A stretch of DNA of 7,127 nucleotides, taken from Candidatus Poribacteria bacterium. GTDB lineage: Bacteria; Poribacteria; DTPJ01; WJIO01. The translations under genes were made by a program, and so were the position numbers. Positions 1 to 6,705 of this stretch are shown piece after piece (positions within the stretch are counted from its first letter, which is position 1; every line of letters starts with the position of its first letter). The notes under the pieces are model-generated. The model ran no database searches, was not told where the DNA came from, and worked only from the letters and a program-made list of their open reading frames with translations. The stretch lies in the NCBI GenBank assembly GCA_014730235.1, contig WJIO01000427.1, positions 1 through 7,127 of the forward strand, read 5' to 3'.

Positions 1-1609
1 CCGAAAGCTTATGGTAGAACTTATAAGGGAAAATATTCAGACCATTACCTTTGTAAGAGCCAGGGTTCTGGCGGAGGTGATATATCGCTACTGCCGGGAT
101 GACTTACAGCGTCTCAGCCCGCGATTGGCTGAAACCATAAAAGCCTATCGGGGCGGCTATCTCCCGGAAGACCGCCGGGAGATCGAGAGACAGCTTTTCT
201 CCGGTGAATTAATGGGTGTAGTCAGCACAACCGCCCTGGAACTTGGTATTGACATAGGAAGTCTGGACGCCTGCCTTCTGGTGGGATATCCGGGAACAGT
301 GGCCAGCACATGGCAGCAGGCCGGAAGAGCCGGTCGCAGCAGCGACGAATCTGTGGCCATACTCATCGCATATAACAGCCCTATAGATCAATACCTTATG
401 CAGCATCCCGATTACATCTTCGGTCAGCCGGTGGAAAATGTGGTTATAGATTCCAATAACCCTTATATAACCATCAATCACCTACGCTGCGCCTCCAATG
501 AACTTCCTATGACTCAGGAGGATGAAGAGATGTTCGGTGAACTTGCACCGGCCCTGCTTCAGCTTCTGGAAGAAAACGATGATGTGCGTTTTATGGGCAG
601 CGAGTGGTACTGGACAGGAACAGGCTATCCGGCGGCGGATTTCGGTCTCAGGGATATGGCAGAAAACAACTATACTATTGTTGACACTACCAACGGCGCT
701 AACCAGGTTATCGGTATGCTGGACGAATACAGCGCATTTATGACTGTCCATACTGAAGCCATTTACATGCACGACGGTGAAACGTATTTTGTTAAGGATC
801 TTAACCTGACCCAACGGGTGGCCTATATTGAACGAGTAAACCCCGATTATTACACCCAGGCTATTACGGAGACAAACATCAGGATTGACGAAACAGAGCA
901 GGAAAAGGAATGGCTGAAAAATAAGACATATTTCGGCCAGGTTACCGTTACATCCACAACTATAATGTTCCGCAAGATAAAATTCCTTAGCCTGGACAGC
1001 ATCGGCTTTGGCAACCTGGATCTACCTCCTAAAGAGCTAAACACCCATGCACTTTGGATTACTGCCCCGTTATCGGCTTTGAAACTGGTTAAAGATTATG
1101 GTCGCGTTCCCAGCGACGGTCTCATTGGCATTGCCAATGCAATGGTAGGTGTGATTCCTATATACGTTATATGCGATTCCACCGACATAGGCCCGGTGGT
1201 GGATTCCACAAACACCGGAACACCCACTATATTCATATACGACAAGTATCAGGGAGGATTGGGATTTGCCCAGAAAAGCTATGAAATTCTGGATCAAATA
1301 CTTGAGAGCAGTCTGGAACTGATAAGCGAATGTCCATGTGACGACGGATGCCCTTCATGCGTAGGCTCTCCAAGCAGAACATGGTCTTATTTCGATATTG
1401 ATTCAGACTTCCGGGAGCGCATACCCGACAAGGAAGCCGCCCTGGTTATACTTCATGAAATGCTGGGAAAAGAACCATATATACCGAAACCACTTCCGGC
1501 TGAAAGGGAAGGTATTCAAAAAAACAGAGAAATTAAAAGACTGCCTGAAAACGTAGAGGCAAAAATTCGCAGAAGAGTTCAGGCTTTAAAGAAAAAAAAT
1601 AAAAGATAA
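1..1609 (+). CDS. mrfA: MrfA/YprA-type DEAD/DEAH-box helicase with C-terminal zinc-binding domain (5' end outside window)
   Basis: This is the C-terminal portion of a superfamily 2 DNA helicase of the MrfA (YprA) family, which acts in the cytoplasm in repair of DNA damage such as that caused by mitomycin C. The frame is open to the left edge (in-frame codons begin at base 2), so the ATG at 11 is an internal methionine. The Walker A and DEAH motifs of the first RecA domain are missing with the upstream part. Numbered from the ATG at 11, the second RecA domain shows AYRGGYLPEDRR (45-56), motif V STTALELGIDIG (72-83) and motif VI QQAGRAGR (102-109). The C-terminal MZB/DUF1998 domain has the four-cysteine zinc cluster CPCDDGCPSC (Cys 441, 443, 447 and 450), typical of MrfA. 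About 535 residues are visible; B. subtilis MrfA has about 750, so roughly 200 are missing. The tail is Lys/Arg-rich. The stop codon overlaps the pcm start by one base. Family assignment is firm; the specific repair role is inferred. Confidence 0.93.
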   Translation, partial: RKLMVELIRENIQTITFVRARVLAEVIYRYCRDDLQRLSPRLAETIKAYRGGYLPEDRREIERQLFSGELMGVVSTTALELGIDIGSLDACLLVGYPGTVASTWQQAGRAGRSSDESVAILIAYNSPIDQYLMQHPDYIFGQPVENVVIDSNNPYITINHLRCASNELPMTQEDEEMFGELAPALLQLLEENDDVRFMGSEWYWTGTGYPAADFGLRDMAENNYTIVDTTNGANQVIGMLDEYSAFMTVHTEAIYMHDGETYFVKDLNLTQRVAYIERVNPDYYTQAITETNIRIDETEQEKEWLKNKTYFGQVTVTSTTIMFRKIKFLSLDSIGFGNLDLPPKELNTHALWITAPLSALKLVKDYGRVPSDGLIGIANAMVGVIPIYVICDSTDIGPVVDSTNTGTPTIFIYDKYQGGLGFAQKSYEILDQILESSLELISECPCDDGCPSCVGSPSRTWSYFDIDSDFRERIPDKEAALVILHEMLGKEPYIPKPLPAEREGIQKNREIKRLPENVEAKIRRRVQALKKKNKR

Positions 1610-2232
1610 TGGATCATATACAGGCAAGAAAAAACATGGTGGAAAAACAGCTTATAGGTCGGGATATTACCGATCCCAGAGTGCTGGAAGCCATGGGCAA
1701 AATACCCCGGCACTGGTTTGTGGGCGATAGCTACCAGAACATGGCCTATACTGACCAACCACTGCCTATTGGACAGGGACAGACTATCTCTCAACCCTAT
1801 ATGGTGGCATTGATGACAGAACTCCTGGCTCTGGAAGGAACTGAAAAAGTCCTGGAAATTGGTACAGGATCAGGTTACCAAACGGCTGTATTAGCTGAAT
1901 TGGCTGAAGAAGTGTATACGGTGGAAATAGTTGAACCCCTGGCCAAAAAAGCAAGAGAAATCCTGGAAAAAATTGGTTATGACAATATCAAATTCAAAAT
2001 CGGTAACGGTTATTATGGCTGGAAAGAATATGCCCCTTATGATTTAATAATAGTTACATGCGGTCCGGAGGAAGTTCCCGATCCACTGCTGGAACAAATG
2101 GCGGAAGACGGGAAGCTGGTAATACCTGTAGGTTCTGTTTACCAAACCCTTACAATATACGAAAAGAAAAACGATCGACTTAAGAAAAAACATTCTATAG
2201 CATGTCGTTTTGTGCCTATGACAGGTATTTAA
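1609..2232 (+). CDS. pcm: Protein-L-isoaspartate O-methyltransferase
   Basis: Pcm is a cytoplasmic repair enzyme that uses S-adenosylmethionine to methylate the side-chain carboxyl of L-isoaspartyl residues in aged proteins, allowing reversion to normal aspartate. The 207-residue length is normal for the family. The N-terminal helix region contains ITDPRVLEAMGKIPRHWFV (20-38), the substrate loop has IGQGQTISQPYMVALM (54-69, with the conserved TIS), the SAM-binding motif I is VLEIGTGSGYQTAVLA (81-96), the next acidic strand is VYTVEIVEP (102-110), and the protein ends with the characteristic CRFVPMTG. The ATG shares its A with the helicase stop (TAATG). No Shine-Dalgarno sequence is evident in the A-rich stretch before it, so translation probably depends on coupling to the helicase. 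Nothing is truncated and all key motifs are present. Pcm is less usual in Firmicutes than in proteobacteria and archaea (general knowledge). Confidence 0.96.
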   Translation: MDHIQARKNMVEKQLIGRDITDPRVLEAMGKIPRHWFVGDSYQNMAYTDQPLPIGQGQTISQPYMVALMTELLALEGTEKVLEIGTGSGYQTAVLAELAEEVYTVEIVEPLAKKAREILEKIGYDNIKFKIGNGYYGWKEYAPYDLIIVTCGPEEVPDPLLEQMAEDGKLVIPVGSVYQTLTIYEKKNDRLKKKHSIACRFVPMTGI

Positions 2233-2328
2233 CCTACTTGTAGACCTAAGAGATTATGAATCCCTGGCAGTAGATCCCTGCGTTTTAACTAACTGGTTAG
2301 TTGATTAATTGCTAATCCCTTGATAAAA
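2233..2328 (+). other. Intergenic gap between pcm and the NTPase gene
   Basis: This gap of about 90 bases interrupts an otherwise tightly packed gene run. It contains the word ATCCCT three times (2260-2265, 2274-2279, 2315-2320), a perfect 16-bp palindrome (2287-2302) and a smaller inverted repeat GATTA/TAATC (2303-2307 and 2313-2317). No T-tract follows the palindrome, so it does not look like an intrinsic terminator. No convincing -35/-10 pair was found: TTGATT (2301-2306) and TAAAAA (2324-2329) have a 17-base spacing, but they would place transcription initiation inside the coding region. Confidence 0.5.
2287..2302. promoter_or_regulatory. Perfect 16-bp palindrome, candidate operator
   Basis: AACTAAC-TG-GTTAGTT is a perfect inverted repeat of two 7-base arms. 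In RNA the arms could be extended by one U-G and one U-A pair. The size, two-base centre and AT-rich arms with an ACTAAC core resemble operators of dimeric helix-turn-helix repressors such as TetR-family proteins. It sits just upstream of the NTPase start and may control the NTPase-DUF2851 pair. No regulator gene is in the window, so binding is inference only. Confidence 0.4.
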
Positions 2329-2880
2329 ATGCTTAAGAGTATTCATGCAAAAAACATATTAATTACTGGAAATCCCGGAGTTGGTATGACTACACTTATA
2401 CATGAGACAATATCAAAACTAAATATTTTAGCCGGTGGATTTTATACAGCGGAAATCAGGGACGATAATAATAAACGCTGGGGATTCAAGATAATATCTC
2501 TGGATGGACAGGAAGAGGTAATGGCTTCGGTGGATATAGTAAGTTCCCGCAAGGTTAGCAAATACGGTGTTAATCCTGAAGCTGTTGATCGTATAGGTGT
2601 AACGGCTATAGAAAAGGCTGTAGCAGAAAATGACCTTGTGGTGATTGACGAAATCGGCAGGATGGAATTGATCTCCAAGCTATTCCGCAAAGCGGTTTTT
2701 TCAGCACTGGATTCTCCCAAGCCTGTGCTGGGAACTATTGCCATAAAGGAAACCAACGCGTCAAGAAAGATAAAAGAACGGCAGGATACCAAGGTTATTA
2801 GACTTACACGGGATAATTACGACCAGGTGTTTACACACATCCAGCGGATTTTACCTCATCTGGTAAATAGTAAGGCATAA
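2320..2880 (+). CDS. THEP1-family nucleoside-triphosphatase with altered Walker A motif
   Basis: This is a small P-loop protein of the THEP1 family (NTPCR in human), whose studied members hydrolyse ATP, GTP and other NTPs; the cellular role is unknown. The first possible start is TTG at 2320 (186 aa). ATG at 2329 gives 183 aa and is equally plausible, since neither has a Shine-Dalgarno site. Numbered from the TTG, the P-loop reads GNPGVGMTT (18-25 region), with Met23 where the family has the catalytic lysine. Family signatures follow: GGFYTAEIRDD (39-49), SKYGVNPEAVD (80-90) and the Walker B segment LVVIDEIGRMEL (106-117). Length and overall layout are normal and the frame is intact. The Met codon (2386-2388, ATG) is one base from AAG lysine, so a sequencing error, a recent loss of activity or a nucleotide-binding pseudoenzyme are all possible. 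The DUF2851 gene starts 3 bases after its stop, so the two are likely co-transcribed. Confidence 0.9.
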   Translation: MIKMLKSIHAKNILITGNPGVGMTTLIHETISKLNILAGGFYTAEIRDDNNKRWGFKIISLDGQEEVMASVDIVSSRKVSKYGVNPEAVDRIGVTAIEKAVAENDLVVIDEIGRMELISKLFRKAVFSALDSPKPVLGTIAIKETNASRKIKERQDTKVIRLTRDNYDQVFTHIQRILPHLVNSKA

Positions 2881-2883
2881 ACC

Positions 2884-4263
2884 ATGAGTGTGCGGTATAA
2901 GAGATATTATGAAGAAAGCCTAGTTGAAGAGACCTTTGTCAAGGAAATATGGGATGGAGGTTATTTCTCCAAAGATCGGCTCAGAGCTAAAGACGGTCGC
3001 AGGATAGAAATATTATCTCCCGGACATTTCAACGAAGACACAGGAGCAGATTTTCGTGAAGCTCAGGTTCGTATGGATGGGAAAATGCTGGAAGGCGATG
3101 TGGAACTGCACGTAAAATGCTCTCACTGGAAAACCCACCGTCATCATACTAACCCCCGGTACAACCAAACTATACTCCATGTGGTTATGTGGGACGACAG
3201 CATAAAGCTACTCACAAAAAAGCAAAATGGTCAGGTAATACCAACCCTGATACTATATAACTATTTGCAGGATTCCATAGGCAAACTGTGGAAACAGATC
3301 AAAGAAGATAATAAAGCTAAACCTCTACCCTGTAATAAAAGATGGCAACTAATGAGGCACGAAGATGTATGTTCTATACTTGATAAAGCTGGTATGGACA
3401 GATTTTATCAAAAAGCCCTGGATATGGAAGAAAAAGCGGCAAAATCTCATTTGGATCAAGTGTTTTATCAGGAGCTAATGCGATCGCTGGGATACTCGAA
3501 AAACAAGGAACAGTTTTTTGAACTATCCCGTCTTGTTCCTTTGTATTCCCTGAAAGGGTTAAATCAGAATGAGATCGAATCTGCTCTTTTTATTCTATCA
3601 GGACTTACACCCCATCCGGAAGATAAAATAAATAGTTTTGATACAGAAACAAATATGCATATATCCCATCTGTGGAATCTCTGGGATCAAAATGCAGCAA
3701 GGTTTGAATATAATCCCATGAATTCTGATAAATGGGAATTCTGCGGTGTAAGGCCAGACAATTTTCCCACCATAAGACTGGCAGGAATGAGTTTTATACT
3801 GGCTGACAAAAGGGATAAATCCCTTCTCGATAAATTCATATACACTTTTAAAAAAAGCAAGACCAACGACATTATAAAAAACATGCGCGTGATACTGATG
3901 CCTGCATCAAAAGGCTACTGGGGCAGGTATTACAATTTCGGTAAAATCAGGAAAAAAGAACCTTCCGTGTTAATTGGCCATAACAGGGCCGATGATATGA
4001 TTATCAATATTGTCCTGCCTGCGTTGTTTAACCATGCCAAAATTATACAAGATAAGGATTTACAACAAAATATTATATCATTATACAGGAGTTATAAGAA
4101 AATCCAGGATAACAGGATTACAAGGAAGGCCTGTATGGAATTTCTTACAGGCAAGAACTACAAGAAAATTATAAACTCGGCTATACGTCAACAGGGTTTA
4201 ATACATATTCAGAAGACATACTGTAATTTGAATAACTGCGCGTCTTGCCCTGTAAAAGTATAG
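2884..4263 (+). CDS. DUF2851 family protein
   Basis: This 459-residue protein matches the uncharacterised DUF2851 family by its conserved segments; its function is unknown. The N-terminal block has GHFNEDTGADFREAQVR (47-63), GDVELHVKCSHWKTHRHH (71-88) and YNQTILHVV (93-101). The middle is mostly helical and charged. The C-terminal half has GVRPDNFPTIRLAGMSF (288-304), IGHNRADDMIINIVLPALF (364-382) and a terminal cysteine cluster YCNLNNCASCPV (Cys 447, 452, 455), a possible metal site typical of the family. No signal peptide or membrane segment is visible, so it is probably cytoplasmic. A weak site TAAGG (2871-2875) lies 8 bases before the ATG, within the end of the NTPase gene. The Asp56...Glu74-x-His76 arrangement faintly resembles a PD-(D/E)XK nuclease hairpin; that is speculation. 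No clear terminator follows the stop. By eye the gene is more AT-rich than the fucosidase gene downstream. Confidence 0.88.
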   Translation: MSVRYKRYYEESLVEETFVKEIWDGGYFSKDRLRAKDGRRIEILSPGHFNEDTGADFREAQVRMDGKMLEGDVELHVKCSHWKTHRHHTNPRYNQTILHVVMWDDSIKLLTKKQNGQVIPTLILYNYLQDSIGKLWKQIKEDNKAKPLPCNKRWQLMRHEDVCSILDKAGMDRFYQKALDMEEKAAKSHLDQVFYQELMRSLGYSKNKEQFFELSRLVPLYSLKGLNQNEIESALFILSGLTPHPEDKINSFDTETNMHISHLWNLWDQNAARFEYNPMNSDKWEFCGVRPDNFPTIRLAGMSFILADKRDKSLLDKFIYTFKKSKTNDIIKNMRVILMPASKGYWGRYYNFGKIRKKEPSVLIGHNRADDMIINIVLPALFNHAKIIQDKDLQQNIISLYRSYKKIQDNRITRKACMEFLTGKNYKKIINSAIRQQGLIHIQKTYCNLNNCASCPVKV

Positions 4264-4297
4264 ATATACATAGGTTTATAACAAGCTATTATTTCTG

Positions 4298-4326
4298 TTG
4301 AATAAATTATTAAGTTTATGTAGAAT
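4298..4326 (+). promoter_or_regulatory. Sigma-A-like promoter for the fucosidase gene
   Basis: A -35 element TTGAAT (4298-4303, 4/6 match to TTGACA) and a -10 element TAGAAT (4321-4326, 5/6 match to TATAAT) are separated by 17 bases. They lie in the AT-rich gap after the DUF2851 gene and would start transcription near 4333, giving a leader of about 50 bases before the fucosidase ATG. This supports the fucosidase being its own transcription unit. Confidence 0.6.
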
Positions 4327-4334
4327 ACCTGTGG

Positions 4335-4346
4335 CAAAAGTTTTTG
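4335..4346. promoter_or_regulatory. Short palindrome near the predicted transcription start
   Basis: CAAAA-GT-TTTTG is an inverted repeat of two 5-base arms immediately downstream of the predicted -10 element. Its position would suit a repressor site controlling the fucosidase gene. The arms are short and A/T homopolymeric, so it may well be chance. Confidence 0.2.
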
Positions 4347-4372
4347 AAATATGGAGAATGCAATATTTACCG

Positions 4373-4378
4373 AAGGGG
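4373..4378 (+). promoter_or_regulatory. Shine-Dalgarno site that fixes the fucosidase start
   Basis: AAGGGG lies 7 bases before the ATG at 4386. The frame is open further upstream to a TTG at 4344, but that codon has no ribosome binding site and would add 14 residues not typical of the family. The ATG at 4386 is therefore preferred. Confidence 0.8.
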
Positions 4379-4385
4379 AAAAGAA

Positions 4386-5603
4386 ATGTCTGATGATAGA
4401 GATCGTCGTATGAAATGGTGGCGGCAAGCACGCTTTGGTATGTTTGTTCATTGGGGTTTATATGCTCAACTTGGTCGGCATGAATGGGTTATGAACCGGG
4501 AACGCATACCTATAAAAGAATATGAGAAATTAGCTGATACTTGGAAACCAAAGGAACGACCAGCCCGGGAGTGGGCAAAGCTGGCGAAACAGGCAGGAAT
4601 GAAATATATGGTTATGACCACAAAGCACCACGAGGGATTCTGCCTGTGGGACACTGAACAAACTGATTATAACGCTGCAAAGCACGGCCCTGGAAGGGAC
4701 CTGGTTCGTGAATATGTGGAGGCCTGTCGTGAGTTTGGCTTGAAAATTGGTTTCTACTATTCCCTTATGGACTGGCATCATCCTGACGGTGCTAAATGTG
4801 CCAAAGATGAAGATGCGCGCAAGAGGTTTATAGAATTTACCGATGGCTGCGTAAGGGAGCTTTGTTCAAACTATGGCAAGATTGACATACTGTGGTACGA
4901 TGTGTCATGGCCCTTGAGTTCCCCTGAGTTGTGGGAAAGCGCCCGGAGAAATGCTATGGTTCGGGAACTACAGCCGGATATAATCATTAATAATCGCTCC
5001 CAACTGCCGGAGGATTTCGGTACACCAGAAGAGCATGTTACGGCGGAGGGCAAAGGCCGGGATTGGGAAGCCTGTATGACCTTTAACGGCTCCTGGGGAT
5101 ACATGCCTTCGGCCATTGACTGGCGTTCAGTTCGAGAGGTTATAGGAATGCTTCGCACCGCAGCCGGAGGTCAGGGAAATCTGCTTCTGAACATCGGACC
5201 TGCACCTGATGGCTCTGTACCGGAAGAGGCTTATGAAAGGCTTATCCCGGTGGGCAAATGGCTGGAAAAGAACGGTGAACCGGTATATGGTAAGGTGGAT
5301 CGGGCTGATGGTATGGAATGGGTTCCTACAGGACAGTGGACAAGAAAAGGCAATACGGCTTATTTCTGGTGCAATCGCTGGCCTGGAAATGAATTGGCCA
5401 TAGGTGGATTGAAAATGAAAGTCCAAGAAGCCTCTTTTGTCGCTACTGGGGAAGGTATTGAATTTGACCAGACTGAAAACCGTCTGGTAATGAAGAACCT
5501 GCCGGAAGAAAGCCCGGATGATATTGCAGGTGTGACAATAATTAAGCTGGAATGTGAATCAGAACCCCGACAGGTGCTTGGGGCTGGATATGTAGTTCTC
5601 TAG
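4386..5603 (+). CDS. GH29 alpha-L-fucosidase, cytoplasmic
   Basis: This is a 405-residue glycoside hydrolase family 29 alpha-L-fucosidase, a retaining enzyme that releases terminal L-fucose from glycans. The catalytic barrel shows WWRQARFGMFVHWGLYA (11-27, fucose-binding His22), AGMKYMVMTTKHHEGFCLW (70-88, His81/His82), GLKIGFYYSLMDWHHPD (118-134) and KIDILWYDVSWP (165-176), where Asp172 aligns with the family nucleophile. TPEEH (213-217) and WEACMTFNGSWGY (227-239) follow; the acid/base glutamate varies among GH29 enzymes and is not assigned here. GGQGNLLLNIGPAPDGSVP (261-279) closes the barrel, and a short beta-sandwich runs from about 310. No signal peptide or lipobox is present, so it should act on imported fucosylated oligosaccharides inside the cell. 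It has its own promoter and terminator, with no transporter or regulator alongside. The gene appears somewhat more GC-rich than its left neighbour, by eye only. Family assignment is firm; the natural substrate linkage is unknown. Confidence 0.94.
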   Translation: MSDDRDRRMKWWRQARFGMFVHWGLYAQLGRHEWVMNRERIPIKEYEKLADTWKPKERPAREWAKLAKQAGMKYMVMTTKHHEGFCLWDTEQTDYNAAKHGPGRDLVREYVEACREFGLKIGFYYSLMDWHHPDGAKCAKDEDARKRFIEFTDGCVRELCSNYGKIDILWYDVSWPLSSPELWESARRNAMVRELQPDIIINNRSQLPEDFGTPEEHVTAEGKGRDWEACMTFNGSWGYMPSAIDWRSVREVIGMLRTAAGGQGNLLLNIGPAPDGSVPEEAYERLIPVGKWLEKNGEPVYGKVDRADGMEWVPTGQWTRKGNTAYFWCNRWPGNELAIGGLKMKVQEASFVATGEGIEFDQTENRLVMKNLPEESPDDIAGVTIIKLECESEPRQVLGAGYVVL

Positions 5604-5612
5604 TTTCGGAAA

Positions 5613-5639
5613 CATTGGGCACGTCAAACGTGCCCAATG
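5613..5639. terminator. Bidirectional hairpin terminator between converging genes
   Basis: CATTGGGCACGT (5613-5624) and ACGTGCCCAATG (5628-5639) form a perfect 12-bp stem with a CAA loop. It begins 10 bases after the fucosidase stop and lies 17 bases beyond the stop of the converging minus-strand gene, so it can serve both units. The downstream T-tracts are weak on both strands (AATATTTAATC on plus, TTTCC on minus), so its efficiency cannot be judged. Confidence 0.8.
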
Positions 5640-5656
5640 AATATTTAATCTATAGA

Positions 5657-6667
5657 TTAGAATTCGCTTTCAGGATAAACCGGCACGCCTTCGTATACCG
5701 TCCAATTTTCGTTGGTTATTTTCCATTCCACTTCGTGTTTGACAAATTGAAGCTCTTTTGTTCCTATGTCCTTATAAACAGGCTTTTCTGAAGCATTACC
5801 CCAGGCCGAATACTCCTGTAAAAAACTGGCCTTTGCTTCGGCCATATCACCTTTAATCTCTATGGGTTCGGAGAATATCACCTGAATTTTATCATACTTT
5901 TTGCCCAGTCGTTCTATATGCTCCTTAAGCTGGTCTTTGGTTAGTTTTATACGATCCTCTTTTCCGCCAATTACCGTCACCCGCGTTATATCCGCGTAGT
6001 CGGCATAGCAGTCCATATATGCCTCAAGGTCTTTATTCTCCCATGAATTGCGCCAAACTTCCAGGGTTTGTCTTATCCTGAACTGAGTATCCAGGGGAGT
6101 TTCCTCCTTTACCGCCACAGGTTCTTCCTGAGGTGCTTCTTCTACATCCTCTACAATCTGCTTGAGTTCATCCGCAGTTTCCTTGCTGAAATGGATTTTT
6201 TCGCTTTCGATAATCCATTTTCTGCGCAGCGTTCCTTCCTGTCTGATAAAAAGCTCCTTGTGTGTATCAATACCTTTGTCTGTCAACAAAACGGGTATAT
6301 GTTTTATTACATAACGGGTATCGTCCAGCGGTGTTACTTCGATATTTTCATCATCAATGACTACCTGGATATCCTGATTTGACATCATATCCTTTGCTTC
6401 CTGGTAAAGCTCTTTGTATTCTTCCTTGAAATCCTGGGAACATATTTCACTGTAGGCTTCTTCGTCACCGGATTCTGTAACCTGTTCCCATCGGGTTAGA
6501 AACTGAGATACACTTTCATCCGGAATTAACATGATAATAGCAAATACCAGGGCTAGTATAAACGCGACAGCAACAACAGTTATCAGGATAGGCTTGACCA
6601 TAAGCTTTGCATCAGAAGTCGGATTCTTTTTATTTTCGTCTGTTTGCTGAAAATCTTTTTCCTTCAT
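5657..6667 (-). CDS. Membrane-anchored protein with two NTF2-like (Cds6/SnoaL-like) domains
   Basis: Exact function unrecognised. From the ATG at 6667 the protein has 336 residues: a charged cytoplasmic N-terminus (1-24), one hydrophobic membrane segment (about 26-48, PILITVVAVAFILALVF and onwards), a first domain (about 51-160), a Glu/Pro-rich linker (about 163-194) and a second domain (196-336). The second domain has the pattern of NTF2-like folds: RQTLEVWRNSWENKDLEAY (199-217), then EAKASFLQEYSAW, GTKELQF and EWKITNENWTVYEG. The first is more diverged but begins FLTRWEQVTESGDEEAY and ends with RRKWIIESEKI, suggesting internal duplication. Topology is probably N-in with both domains outside. 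An upstream in-frame ATG at 6694 would add 9 residues, but AGAGGGGG (6675-6682) lies 7 bases from the ATG at 6667, which decides the start. It follows its paralogue by 38 bases and is likely co-transcribed with it. Confidence 0.82.
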   Translation of the reverse strand: MKEKDFQQTDENKKNPTSDAKLMVKPILITVVAVAFILALVFAIIMLIPDESVSQFLTRWEQVTESGDEEAYSEICSQDFKEEYKELYQEAKDMMSNQDIQVVIDDENIEVTPLDDTRYVIKHIPVLLTDKGIDTHKELFIRQEGTLRRKWIIESEKIHFSKETADELKQIVEDVEEAPQEEPVAVKEETPLDTQFRIRQTLEVWRNSWENKDLEAYMDCYADYADITRVTVIGGKEDRIKLTKDQLKEHIERLGKKYDKIQVIFSEPIEIKGDMAEAKASFLQEYSAWGNASEKPVYKDIGTKELQFVKHEVEWKITNENWTVYEGVPVYPESEF

Positions 6668-6674
6668 TTCATTA

Positions 6675-6682
6675 CCCCCTCT
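6675..6682 (-). promoter_or_regulatory. Shine-Dalgarno site deciding the start of the two-domain NTF2-like gene
   Basis: On the minus strand AGAGGGGG ends 7 bases before the ATG at 6667. It falls inside the codons that would be used if translation began at the in-frame ATG at 6694, which has no comparable site, so 6667 is the more likely start. Confidence 0.8.
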
Positions 6683-6705
6683 ATTCTGGCTCATTTAAGT
6701 CAAGT

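Noticed and set aside
482-814. Minus-strand reading frame of 110 codons opposite the helicase gene
   Set aside because: It is antisense to the conserved helicase frame and shows no independent coding signal.
2260-2280. ATCCCTG direct repeats considered as a repeat array or attachment site
   Set aside because: Only two full copies of 7 bases are present, with no flanking integrase or larger duplication, so chance is the simplest explanation.
2442-2792. Minus-strand reading frame of 116 codons opposite the NTPase gene
   Set aside because: It lies wholly antisense to a gene with clear family motifs, has no ribosome binding site and no recognisable domain.
4344-4385. Upstream TTG extension of the fucosidase
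   Set aside because: No ribosome binding site precedes the TTG, whereas AAGGGG is correctly placed before the ATG at 4386; the extension would also include the predicted leader.
4209-4451. Minus-strand reading frame across the DUF2851-fucosidase gap
   Set aside because: It overlaps the ends of two confident genes and the predicted promoter, with low-complexity composition and no known motif.
6068-6382. Plus-strand reading frame of 104 codons within the two-domain NTF2-like gene
   Set aside because: It is antisense to a gene with a strong start site and coherent domain structure, and its Phe/Leu-rich composition reflects the complement of Lys/Glu-rich codons.
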